Assembly: GCF_000376445.1 (NCBI RefSeq) | Contig: NZ_AQXI01000001.1 | Span: 1,830,962 to 1,894,961 of the forward strand | Reading direction: 5' to 3' | From: Haladaptatus paucihalophilus DX253 | GTDB lineage: Archaea > Halobacteriota > Halobacteria > Halobacteriales > Haladaptataceae | Length of the DNA stretch: 64,000 bases | Shown: in pieces, positions 52,959 through 61,036 of the stretch | How the letters are laid out: every line of letters starts with the position of its first letter | How positions within the stretch are numbered: position 1 is the first letter of the stretch | The notes under the pieces: generated by a model | What the model saw: only the letters and a program-made list of their open reading frames with translations | The model's database searches: none | What the model was told of the DNA's origin: nothing | Program-made: the position numbers and the translations under genes

Positions 52959-53618
52959 TCAGTCGAGCGATTCGATTATCTCCGACCCTTCGAGGTAGGG
53001 GAACTCGTGGCGCTCGGCGTATGCGCGTGCGTCCGCGGGGGACAGTGCACCGCCGGTTTCGTCGTCCAACATCTCACAGACGACGACGGCGGGGGCGCGG
53101 TCGGCCGCGCCCGCGAGGGCGATACCGAGTTCGGTGTGGCCCTGTCGCTCGGCGAGTAGTTCGGGGGCGGCCTTGAGCAAGTGGACGTGTCCCGGTGCAC
53201 GGAACTCGGAGGCGAAGTCGATTTCGGCGGGGGTCGCGGCCACGTTTGCGAGTTCCCGAATCGTCAATGAACGGTCGTCGTCCGTGATACCGGTGTAGGT
53301 ATCGCGGTGGTTCACGGTCAACGAGAACGACGAGCGCGAATCGTAGCCGAGTTCGTGGCCCTCGCTCGCGGGGTGGTCGATGATGTCGTCCATGTAATCG
53401 AGGTCGAAGGTTTCGGCGACGTCGTGTGAGAGGGCGACACAGACCAGTCCACCGGCATCGTTTCGAAGTCGTGAAACGGCATCCGGGGTAACCGCACCGG
53501 CGGGATAGATGAGGTCGGTCTCGCCTTCGCGGTCGGCCGCGTCGTGGACGAGGACGGGCGAACCCTCACGGAACGCGGAGATTGCCGCTTCGACCGCCGC
53601 GGCGGTTGTTTGGCTCAT
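52959..53618 (-). CDS. ribB: 3,4-dihydroxy-2-butanone-4-phosphate synthase
   Basis: Makes the four-carbon precursor of riboflavin from ribulose 5-phosphate. The 219-residue enzyme has [33 protein letters not shown] (metal-binding Glu/Asp), [27 protein letters not shown]-like [27 protein letters not shown], and [11 protein letters not shown] with the catalytic His. The start overlaps the stop of ribK by 4 nt, so ribK and ribB form one operon with ribK first. Confidence 0.95.
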   Translation of the reverse strand: MSQTTAAAVEAAISAFREGSPVLVHDAADREGETDLIYPAGAVTPDAVSRLRNDAGGLVCVALSHDVAETFDLDYMDDIIDHPASEGHELGYDSRSSFSLTVNHRDTYTGITDDDRSLTIRELANVAATPAEIDFASEFRAPGHVHLLKAAPELLAERQGHTELGIALAGAADRAPAVVVCEMLDDETGGALSPADARAYAERHEFPYLEGSEIIESLD

Positions 53619-54319
53619 TGTCTCTCCTCGATGTGGACCGTAACGTGGTCACCGTCTTCCAGACCGAGTTCGTCGCGGAGTTTCGTCGCCGCGATGAGTT
53701 CCAACTGGTCCTCGTCGTGATGGGTTCGTTCGGGAGCGATGACGTGAACGGGTTCGTACGACTCGCCGTCCGTCGCTTCGATGGCGGCGGGATAGCAGAC
53801 GGCGGGACCGTAGGTTCGGTCGCCGTCCTCCCACGCGTCGATGGAGACGGGGTCGAGCGCGTCCATCGCCGAGCGAGCGCGGACGCTTTCGGCGGAGAGT
53901 TCGACGTTCAGCGTTCCCGGATACGGTTCGTAGCCCAGCCGGTCGATGAACTGTTCCATGTAGCCCGACAGCGAGATGTAGTGTTTCCCTTCGCCCATCC
54001 CGCCGGTGACGGTTCCCGAGAGGTCGACGCCGGAGAGGTCCTCGAAGATTCTGCGGTAATCCTCGTACTCGCGTTTCAGTTCCCACTCGCCGTCGTCGGT
54101 GATGGCGACCCACTGCCCGTTGCTGACGATTTCGCGCGTGATGAGACCCGCATCGTCCAAGCGCTGGAGACGGCGCGATGCCGTCTGATTGGACGCGTCG
54201 AGGCGGTCGGCGAGGTCGGCACACGAGACTTTGACCTCGCTTTCGAGCGCCCCGTCGAGGGCGAGCAGTTTCAACGCGGCGAGTTCGTCGTACCCAACCA
54301 CGAGCGATGTCGCTGACAT
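53615..54319 (-). CDS. ribK: CTP-dependent riboflavin kinase with winged helix
   Basis: Phosphorylates riboflavin to FMN with CTP, the archaeal enzyme. The 234-residue protein has an N-terminal winged helix ([52 protein letters not shown]) and a C-terminal RibK domain with [23 protein letters not shown] and the GTLNVEL and VIAPERTHH motifs. In some archaea this fusion (RbkR) also represses riboflavin genes. I chose the ATG at 54319 over 54466; GCTTAAAGG lies about 30-35 nt upstream. It is first gene of the ribK-ribB operon and may autoregulate it (inference). Confidence 0.93.
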   Translation of the reverse strand: MSATSLVVGYDELAALKLLALDGALESEVKVSCADLADRLDASNQTASRRLQRLDDAGLITREIVSNGQWVAITDDGEWELKREYEDYRRIFEDLSGVDLSGTVTGGMGEGKHYISLSGYMEQFIDRLGYEPYPGTLNVELSAESVRARSAMDALDPVSIDAWEDGDRTYGPAVCYPAAIEATDGESYEPVHVIAPERTHHDEDQLELIAATKLRDELGLEDGDHVTVHIEERQ

Positions 54320-54619
54320 ACGTGATACTCCGTGCTTCGGTCCTTTAAGCATACCGGAAATGAGATGCGTAACAGAAATGTTATGGCGTGGGTGCGGATG
54401 AACCGCTGGGGCAGAAGATAGAGTGCGACAACATCTAAGTGTGCTGATTTTCGGCGGGGAACGCACCGATGTATCACGAGACTCGAAGCCACACCAACCC
54501 TCGAATCGAAGTTGAAGGCATTCTCCGCTATTCTCCCAGATTTGGAGTCTGAATTGTAGTTGAAATTTAGTTGATTAGTGGCTAGATTAAAGTGTGTTGT
54601 GATAATGCGTAACAAATGC
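54320..54619. promoter_or_regulatory. divergent A+T-rich region between ribK and the amylase gene
   Basis: The 300-nt stretch has A+T-rich patches near 54505-54600. On the minus strand GCTTAAAGG near 54350 serves ribK; on the plus strand GATTAAAG at 54585-54592 is about 30 nt before the amylase start at 54620. No strong operator repeat is visible. Confidence 0.4.
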
Positions 54620-55996
54620 ATGGTGGCAGAAGATAACGTAACTCACACAGAAAACGGTCGAGAAGGGCAATCAGCGGCGGACGAAGGGAGAAACGAGAGA
54701 GCAGAAGCAGCGGACGAAGGGAGGGCCAGACGAGCGGACCTGACGCGCCGGGCGTTCGTCGGCGGCCTGTCCGTCGTCGGTTTGGGGGCGGGACTGCCCG
54801 CACTCTCGGACCGTGCGGCGGCGGCGGGTGAACCGGTGCACTTCCAGTACTTCCACGAGACGTGGCCGACCATCACGGACAACCTCTCGACGGTCGCCGA
54901 CAGGGGGTACGACGCGGTGTGGATACAGGCACCCCAGAAGAGCGACCTGACGTGGAGCGACCAGAGCGGACGCAACGACCCGCCGCTCGGCTATCAACCG
55001 GTGGACTACACCGTGTTCGATAGCGAGTTCGGGACGGAGGCGGAACTCCAAGCACTCATCGACGAGGCGCACACGCAAGGGCTGGAGGTGTTCGTCGATT
55101 GCGTGATGAACCACATGGCGACGGGATACGACTACGACTTCCCGCGCTTTTCGTACAACGACTTCCACCACGACGTCGGGTCCATCGACGACTGGAGCGA
55201 CGACCATCAGGTCGAACACGGCGAACTCCTCGGACTCCCCGACCTCGCGCAGTACGAATCGTCCACCTCGGAGTACGTCCGCGGCGAGTTGATGAACTAC
55301 ATGGAGAAGATAGCGTCCATGGGTGCGGACGGCTACCGCTACGATGCGGTCAAACACGTCGAGGAGAAGTACTGGAGCGATTACGCGAACCCGAAGGCGG
55401 ACGACCTCGGCATGAGTAGAATCGGCGAGGTGTACAGCGGCAGCATCGATTACGTACAGGGCTACGTCGATACCGGAATGGACGCGTTCGACTACCCCCT
55501 GTACTACACCCTCGGTGACGTGTTCTCCGGCGGCGACATGAGCCAACTGCAAGGCGCGGGTCTCATCGGGCAAGACCCGTTCCACGCCCACCCGTTCGTC
55601 CAGAACCACGACGCGGATGCGCCATCGCAGTACCACCTCGCACACGCGTTCGTCCTCACCAGCGAGGGCGTCCCGATGATTTACAACCTCTACCCGAACG
55701 CCATCCTCGACGACAGCGACATCAACAACATGGTCTGGGTGAAAACGAACCTCGCCGGGGGCGAGACGTACTGGCGACACGCGGACAGCGACCTCGGAGT
55801 CTACGAGCGGTACAACAACCTGCTGGTCGGCATCAACAACGGGGGAAGCAATCGCACCCAGTCGGTGTACACCTCGTGGACGAACACGACCCTCCACGAC
55901 TACAGCGGCACGTCCGGCGACGTGACCACGGACGGGAGCGGGTGGGTCGATATCACGGTCCCGTCGGAAGGCTGGGTGTTCTACGCGCCGAACTGA
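54620..55996 (+). CDS. secreted alpha-amylase (GH13)
   Basis: Starch-degrading endo-1,4-alpha-glucosidase exported in folded form by the Tat pathway: DLTRRAFVGGLSVVGLGAGLPALSDRAAAA follows an acidic N-terminal stretch. The 458-residue protein has GH13 regions I (FVDCVMNH), II (GADGYRYDAVKH, nucleophile Asp), III (RIGEVYSG, acid/base Glu) and IV (FVQNHDADA, transition-state Asp), and a C-terminal beta domain. I chose ATG 54620 because of the box A spacing; 54605 is an alternative. Tat-dependent secretion is usual for haloarchaeal amylases. No sugar transporter is adjacent. Confidence 0.93.
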   Translation: MVAEDNVTHTENGREGQSAADEGRNERAEAADEGRARRADLTRRAFVGGLSVVGLGAGLPALSDRAAAAGEPVHFQYFHETWPTITDNLSTVADRGYDAVWIQAPQKSDLTWSDQSGRNDPPLGYQPVDYTVFDSEFGTEAELQALIDEAHTQGLEVFVDCVMNHMATGYDYDFPRFSYNDFHHDVGSIDDWSDDHQVEHGELLGLPDLAQYESSTSEYVRGELMNYMEKIASMGADGYRYDAVKHVEEKYWSDYANPKADDLGMSRIGEVYSGSIDYVQGYVDTGMDAFDYPLYYTLGDVFSGGDMSQLQGAGLIGQDPFHAHPFVQNHDADAPSQYHLAHAFVLTSEGVPMIYNLYPNAILDDSDINNMVWVKTNLAGGETYWRHADSDLGVYERYNNLLVGINNGGSNRTQSVYTSWTNTTLHDYSGTSGDVTTDGSGWVDITVPSEGWVFYAPN

Positions 55997-56059
55997 GCGC
56001 GACGAAAATCGCCCCTTCCCGCGGATATACCGTTCCGCGCCGGGAACGCTCGACTACGC

Positions 56060-56422
56060 ATGGAGAAAGTCACGCTCGACGCCGCGTTCGACACCTTCGA
56101 CGAACACTGGTCACCCCGACTCGCGGCCGAACTGAACGGGCAAGCCGTCAAACTCGCCAAACTGGAGGGCGAGTTCGTCTGGCACCGCCACGACGACGCT
56201 GACGAGATGTTCCTCGTGACGAGGGGTCAACTCCGCATCGAGTTTCGGGAGGAAGAGGACGTGGTGCTGGACGAAGGCGAATTCGTCGTCGTTCCGCGGG
56301 GCGTCGAACACCGACCGGTCGCCGATGAGGAAGCCGAAGTACTCCTGTTCGAACCGGCGGGAACGACGAACACCGGCAACGTCGAGAGCGAGCTGACGAA
56401 GACGGACCTCGAAGAGGTGTAG
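56060..56422 (+). CDS. cupin-domain protein
   Basis: A 120-residue single-domain beta-barrel cupin. The metal-binding motif 1 reads FVWHRHDDADEMFLVTRGQLRIEF (H-x-H...E) and motif 2 LDEGEFVVVPRGVEHRPVADEEA. It could be an enzyme or sugar/metal-binding protein; substrate unknown. A GGATATACCG box A about 28-35 nt upstream suggests its own promoter, 63 nt after the amylase gene. It converges with taw1. Confidence 0.85.
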   Translation: MEKVTLDAAFDTFDEHWSPRLAAELNGQAVKLAKLEGEFVWHRHDDADEMFLVTRGQLRIEFREEEDVVLDEGEFVVVPRGVEHRPVADEEAEVLLFEPAGTTNTGNVESELTKTDLEEV

Positions 56423-56445
56423 CGAACCGACCGCGGGTAGACCGT

Positions 56446-57486
56446 CTACTCGCCCAGACGCGTCCACGTCGTCGAATCGCGTTCCCAGAACTCGCTGTCC
56501 TTCTTCAGTTTCGGCACCCACGTATCCTCCGTTTTCGAGAGCAGTGCGACCCGCGAGGCGGGAACCTGCTTCAGCACGTCGTGGTCGGGCATGTGTTCGC
56601 CCACCCGTTCGGTGAACTCGACGACCTCCTCGTGGTCGAGCATGGACGTGCGGTCGAGACGGCCGCGCGAGTGGCCGACGTGCATGTACGCCTTCAGTTC
56701 GACGAAATCCGGGTCGGCGCGCTCGTAGAAGGCGGCGTACCAGTCGGGGTTAGCGACGTTCTCCCCGCCGACGAGCGTGGTTCGGATGACGGTTCGCGTG
56801 TCGTCCTTCTCGGCCAGCACGTCCATCGTGTCGATGAGTTTCTCCCACGCGTCGTCGTCCACGGCCCGGACCACGTGGTCGAAGGTGGCGCGGTCCGCGG
56901 CGTCCACGCTGACGTAGAGTTGCGTCGGGTCGCACCGTTCCAGCATCTCGGGGTTCGTCCCGTTGCTCACGAGGAACGTGGTGATGTCCCGGTCGTGGAA
57001 CGCCTCGATGAGTTCCGGAAGGTAGGGATACAGCGTCGGTTCGCCATCGAGCGAAATGGCGACGTGGCGCGGTTCCATCGACTCTTCGAAAATTTCTCGG
57101 GGCACCTCGTCGTTACCGCCGAATCCCGACAGGAGTTTGCGCTGGAGGCGGATGCTCGCGTCCACGACCGCTTCGGGGTCGTCCCACTCCACGTCGCCGA
57201 GTTCGTAGGAGTGCCCGCGGTGGTCGCGCCAGCAGAAGACACAGCGTTCGTTACACTTCACGACCGGCGTCATCTGGATACAGCGGTGGGATTCGATGCC
57301 GTAGAAGATGTTCTTGTAGCATTTTCCTTCCCCGCGAAGCGCGTTCGCCGTCCAGCCGCAGGTCTGGGCGGCGGTGTGGTTCTCGCTGTGGTAGTTCGGG
57401 GAGGAGACCTGTTTCGGTCCGTCATCGGAATCCGACGCGTCCCGATTGCTCGCCGAAGTCTCCTCGACGGTATCCGATTCGCTCAT
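56446..57486 (-). CDS. taw1: 4-demethylwyosine synthase (TYW1/Taw1)
   Basis: Radical SAM enzyme that forms the tricyclic base of wyosine at position 37 of tRNA-Phe. The 346-residue protein has NALRGEGKCYKNIFYGIESHRCIQMTP, the canonical CX3CX2C cluster CNERCVFCWRDH, LDGEPTLYPYLPELI, FLVSNGTNPEML, and MHVGHSRGRLDRTSML. The additional Cys residues upstream can bind the second cluster. I chose ATG 57486 over 57507, since a TTTTAC box lies about 27 nt upstream of 57486. The acidic N-terminal stretch is haloarchaea-specific. Confidence 0.95.
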   Translation of the reverse strand: MSESDTVEETSASNRDASDSDDGPKQVSSPNYHSENHTAAQTCGWTANALRGEGKCYKNIFYGIESHRCIQMTPVVKCNERCVFCWRDHRGHSYELGDVEWDDPEAVVDASIRLQRKLLSGFGGNDEVPREIFEESMEPRHVAISLDGEPTLYPYLPELIEAFHDRDITTFLVSNGTNPEMLERCDPTQLYVSVDAADRATFDHVVRAVDDDAWEKLIDTMDVLAEKDDTRTVIRTTLVGGENVANPDWYAAFYERADPDFVELKAYMHVGHSRGRLDRTSMLDHEEVVEFTERVGEHMPDHDVLKQVPASRVALLSKTEDTWVPKLKKDSEFWERDSTTWTRLGE

Positions 57487-57652
57487 TGGCGGATTAATGT
57501 CGTCCATAGGTAAAACGTTCTTTCCTCTCGGTCGGTTTGCGAGCCGACAGCATACTCATTCGAATTTCGATTCGATACGGTTCGCTCTTTGACGGGGCGT
57601 TACCGCTCGACTCGACACAATCCCTTTAGGCGTCGCCGACGGCCCTTTTGCT

Positions 57653-57991
57653 ATGAAACTCGACCCGGATCAACTCGAAGCGCGACTGATGACGCACGGC
57701 GTCTACGTCACCGAACTCGACGTGGACGAGGGGAGAATCGACATCGAGTACGAATCCATCGCCGCCGGGAAAACGAACGCGGTTCCGCACCGGGAGGTCG
57801 GCCGCGTTATCAACGTTGTCCGGGACCTCGCCGAGACGCCGCGGGACGTTCACGGGTCCGTGACCGACCTCGACGACGAAGCGGTCGGTCGGTGGCGTGC
57901 CGAAGCCGAGTGGCTTCGAGCGTTGGAGGACGAGGAGCTATCGGAGGTCGATTTCTCCCAGCGAGTCATCGAGACGATAGACGAGTCGTAG
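57653..57991 (+). CDS. conserved haloarchaeal hypothetical protein (112 aa)
   Basis: A soluble acidic protein of 112 residues: MKLDPDQLEARLMTHGVYVTELDVDEGRIDIEYESIAAGKTNAVPHREVGRVINVVRDLAETP, then a helical DEEAVGRWRAEAEWLRAL-type segment. No catalytic motif or membrane segment is seen. It looks like a family found in many haloarchaea, function unknown. A TTTAGG box is placed about 27 nt before the ATG, so it probably has a leaderless transcript. Confidence 0.75.
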   Translation: MKLDPDQLEARLMTHGVYVTELDVDEGRIDIEYESIAAGKTNAVPHREVGRVINVVRDLAETPRDVHGSVTDLDDEAVGRWRAEAEWLRALEDEELSEVDFSQRVIETIDES

Positions 57992-58006
57992 CGAAGGCCC
58001 GATTCG

Positions 58007-58810
58007 TCACGGCGAGCGCACCTTGGACCGAAACGCCTCCGGGGCCGCCTCGGGGTGGATGGCCGACGAGAGGTCCGCTTCGTACACCATCGGCCACGGG
58101 AAACCGCGGGTAACTCGCAACGTGTCGCCGTCGATTCGAACGTCGCGGATGCGCCGCCACGGGACGAGGGACCCGCCGCTTTCTTTGTTCGGTCGGACGA
58201 GCAACCCGTCGTCCAGTGCGACGAGTCCGACCTCCTGTTTGCCGGTCAACAGCGTCCCGATGGTCGTCCCGATGAGCGTCCCAATGAGTGTCGTGGAGAG
58301 GAATTGGACTGTGACGAACTCGCCGAGTATCAGTTTGACCACGGCGATTCCGATTGCGCTGGAAACCAGGGTGAGCGGCAGTTCGTAGCGCCGCGATTTG
58401 GTACCGATGACGTTCGCCCGGACCGACCGGGTTTGGTACAGTATCTCCGCGTGGCGACCCGAACCGAGGGAGGTTGCGACGAGCGCGACGACTGTAAACA
58501 CGGATAAGCGGAGGATGATTCCGGCCGTGGGGTCGTAGTCCGTGAACACCTCGGCGAGGAAGACGCCCGCGAAGGGGAGGACGCCCGCGACGGCGAGCGA
58601 CCGATGGAGGCGGGAACAGACCGCGCGGTCGAGTTCGTCGCGGAACTGCTCGGCGGCGGTCCACCCGAGGAGGGTGACGAGGAGACCGATTTCGATTTCG
58701 TTCGCGGGCGCATCGGGCCACAGCCACGGGAGGGCGGCCGCGACGGCAGTTCCGACGAAGAGGCCGAGCGCGACGCTAAACGGGCGAAACCGGGGAGGGC
58801 GGAGCTGCAT
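58007..58810 (-). CDS. membrane protein with C-terminal PH-like domain
   Basis: A 267-residue protein with about six to seven hydrophobic segments in two sets (FSVALGLFVGTAVAAALPWL, EIGLLVTLLGWTAAEQF, and VVKLILGEFVTVQFLSTTLIGTLIG), then a cytoplasmic domain with EVGLVALDDGLLVRPNKESGGSLVPWRRIRDVRIDGDTLRVTRGF, which resembles a bacterial PH-like domain. The start at 58810 fits a GATTAATG box A about 27 nt upstream on the minus strand. It is divergent from the transmembrane pseudokinase gene with a dyad between them, so they may be co-regulated. Function unknown. Confidence 0.7.
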   Translation of the reverse strand: MQLRPPRFRPFSVALGLFVGTAVAAALPWLWPDAPANEIEIGLLVTLLGWTAAEQFRDELDRAVCSRLHRSLAVAGVLPFAGVFLAEVFTDYDPTAGIILRLSVFTVVALVATSLGSGRHAEILYQTRSVRANVIGTKSRRYELPLTLVSSAIGIAVVKLILGEFVTVQFLSTTLIGTLIGTTIGTLLTGKQEVGLVALDDGLLVRPNKESGGSLVPWRRIRDVRIDGDTLRVTRGFPWPMVYEADLSSAIHPEAAPEAFRSKVRSP

Positions 58811-58843
58811 ACGGAACACGTAGCTTCCGAATCACATTAATCG

Positions 58844-58861
58844 TTCTCCATTTTCGGAGAA
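58844..58861. promoter_or_regulatory. inverted repeat between divergent membrane genes
   Basis: TTCTCC-ATTTTC-GGAGAA is a perfect 6-bp dyad placed in the 121-nt space between the PH-like membrane gene (start 58810) and the pseudokinase gene (start 58932). It could be an operator for both, but no binding data exist. Confidence 0.35.
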
Positions 58862-58931
58862 AGATGAACGCTGGCGGCAAGGGGAACATCGGAAAGAAGA
58901 TGTAGGATTGTCGTTATGAATAGGACGAGAA

Positions 58932-60935
58932 ATGCGAGATGGGTCCTCGAATCGACGTGAATTTCTAGCCACGGTCGGTCTGGCGCCCTTTGCTTGGGTT
59001 CCGAGCATGGACATCACACGCTCTTTCGCACCGGAACCGAACGTTCGGTGGACGTTCGAATTGGAAGAGGAACCGAAATCGGGATCACTCCTTCTCGACG
59101 GGGCGACCGTTTACGTGGCGACGAACGACAGGTTGGCCGGCCATTCTGTGGTGACAGGTGACCGACGATGGGAAACCGCCTTCGATACGGGCGGAATTAC
59201 TCCGGTTGCCGTCAGGGACGGCACCGTCTATGCGAGCGACGGCGATGTCGTCCACGCCCTGAATTCGACTGAATCGACCGGAACATTCGGAAACGAACGC
59301 TGGCGCGCCCGAGGAGGCGACCGTATCGCAACGACGGAAGAGATGGTGTATCTGGGCGCGGGAACGCTGGATGCGCGTTCTTCGTGGAACGGGAAACTTC
59401 GCTGGCGGTTCGCCGGTGACGAGCCGATACATCGGAAACCGGTAGTACACGACGAAACGGTGTACGTCTCGGACAACAGTGGAGGACTGTACGCGGTTTC
59501 CACGGAAGACGGGAGCGAACGATGGAATGCGTTCCACAACAGCGAGAATCCGAATCGCTCCTCGTCGCAATCCATAGCAGTCGCAGGGGTCATCCCGGAA
59601 TACGACACGACGCATTCGACCGGAAGCGTACTCGTGTGGGATTCGACGTACGGGAGCGTGTCCGCCTGTGCGGCGGACACAGGCCGTCTGCGGTGGCGAT
59701 TCATGGCGAACGACGGACGAAAAGCGTCGAACGCAACGATAACCATGGCTGGAGGGCGGATTTACGTCGCCGCCGGTCGGCGGCTACACGTACTCTCGCC
59801 AGCCACCGGAGACGAACGGTGGCACGTCACGCTTCCAGATGAAATATCCGGGAGCATCCACTCCGACGGGTTCAGCGTGTTCGTCGGAACGACCGGTGGG
59901 GAGGTCTATAGTTTCGCCCGGAAAAACGGGACGCAACGGTGGAGCTTCGGCACGGAAGAAGACGGAACAACGAGGAGCAGAACCGACGATTACGGCCGCC
60001 CTATCGCGTGGCAGGGGAAGGAATTGGACGCGTTGGACGCAAGTGGAGAGCTTCGCTGGAAGCGGCGGTTCGAAAGTCCACCGTGCTGTCCTCCGAGCGT
60101 AGCGAACGATTTCGTCTACGTGCTTACGGGTGATGGGACCATTCACGCCCTCGGGACGGCCGAATCAGCACCGATATTTGGAGCGATACAGGTCGCAAAA
60201 TCGCTCGATTGGATACCCGTCTTCGGCGCAGTCGTCGGAAGCACGGCACTTGCCGGTGCGGTGTGGAAACTCCATTCATCGGGCGACGAGACGGAGGGGG
60301 AGATGAGGGAGTCTGCCGACGAACCCGAGTATCCGACGTGGAACGGCTACGAACTCCACGAGCGATTGGACGCCGAAACGCATCTCGCTCGAACGATGGA
60401 CGGCGATACCGTTCTCCTACGGCGATTCACCGATCCGCCGGAAACATTCGAGCGAGACGCGAAGGAGTGGAAAAAGCTCGGTGTCGATGGCGTCCAGCAG
60501 GTGCTCGGCTGGGGCATCGGCCCGGAGCCGTGGGTAGCGGTAGAACGCGTGAACGGACGAACGGCCTCCGAAATCGCTGCAACGCTCGACGAGGGGAACG
60601 CCGTGGATGTCGTCGGACGGGCGGCCGAAATCGTCCATCTCGCGCACAAACGGGGAGTGTTTCACGAATCGCTCTCGCCGGAGAACGTGGTGGTAACGGA
60701 TTCGGGCGTGGTGGTCACTGACTGGCGGTTTACCGGGACCGGGGATGGAAGGGAACGGAGCGTCCCCGCGGACGTTCGTCGCCTCGGGGGACTCGTCCGG
60801 TCGCTCCTCTCCGACGAGCCGTCCGAACCGCTTCGGGACGTGCTGGAACGGGCCGCCGCGTCCGACCCGGACGAACGCTACGAATCCGCGCTGGCATTCG
60901 CCGACATGCTCCGCTGGGCGGCCCGCAACCGCTAG
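58932..60935 (+). CDS. signal peptide, PQQ-like beta-propeller, TM and pseudokinase domain protein
   Basis: A 667-residue membrane protein. Residues 7-25 (NRREFLATVGLAPFAWVPS) look like a Tat signal. Residues about 37-420 form a PQQ/BamB-like beta-propeller with repeated GxxRWxF blades (TGDRRWETAF, DGSERWNAF, TGRLRWRFM, TGDERWHVTL). A single TM segment (about 427-447) leads to a protein-kinase-like fold (470-667), where the glycine-rich loop is lost, the VAIK Lys is Arg (497/498), HRD reads HES (578-580) and DFG reads DWR (597-599). It is probably a pseudokinase sensor. tatC follows after 101 nt. Confidence 0.8.
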   Translation: MRDGSSNRREFLATVGLAPFAWVPSMDITRSFAPEPNVRWTFELEEEPKSGSLLLDGATVYVATNDRLAGHSVVTGDRRWETAFDTGGITPVAVRDGTVYASDGDVVHALNSTESTGTFGNERWRARGGDRIATTEEMVYLGAGTLDARSSWNGKLRWRFAGDEPIHRKPVVHDETVYVSDNSGGLYAVSTEDGSERWNAFHNSENPNRSSSQSIAVAGVIPEYDTTHSTGSVLVWDSTYGSVSACAADTGRLRWRFMANDGRKASNATITMAGGRIYVAAGRRLHVLSPATGDERWHVTLPDEISGSIHSDGFSVFVGTTGGEVYSFARKNGTQRWSFGTEEDGTTRSRTDDYGRPIAWQGKELDALDASGELRWKRRFESPPCCPPSVANDFVYVLTGDGTIHALGTAESAPIFGAIQVAKSLDWIPVFGAVVGSTALAGAVWKLHSSGDETEGEMRESADEPEYPTWNGYELHERLDAETHLARTMDGDTVLLRRFTDPPETFERDAKEWKKLGVDGVQQVLGWGIGPEPWVAVERVNGRTASEIAATLDEGNAVDVVGRAAEIVHLAHKRGVFHESLSPENVVVTDSGVVVTDWRFTGTGDGRERSVPADVRRLGGLVRSLLSDEPSEPLRDVLERAAASDPDERYESALAFADMLRWAARNR

Positions 60936-60970
60936 CGCCGAACCACAACCGCCCGCTAGCGCCGAACCAC
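60929..60970. repeat. 24-bp tandem duplication spanning the stop codon
   Basis: CCGCTAGCGCCGAACCAC occurs at 60929-60946 and again at 60953-60970, so the stop codon TAG (60933-60935) and its context are repeated 24 bp later. It marks a recent duplication or a short regulatory repeat upstream of tatC. Confidence 0.55.
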
Positions 60971-61036
60971 GAATTCCGGCGAGCAACGTTGATAGCCGAG
61001 CGAGGCGTTACTAGGGATGCGATTGGGGGAGTTCGC

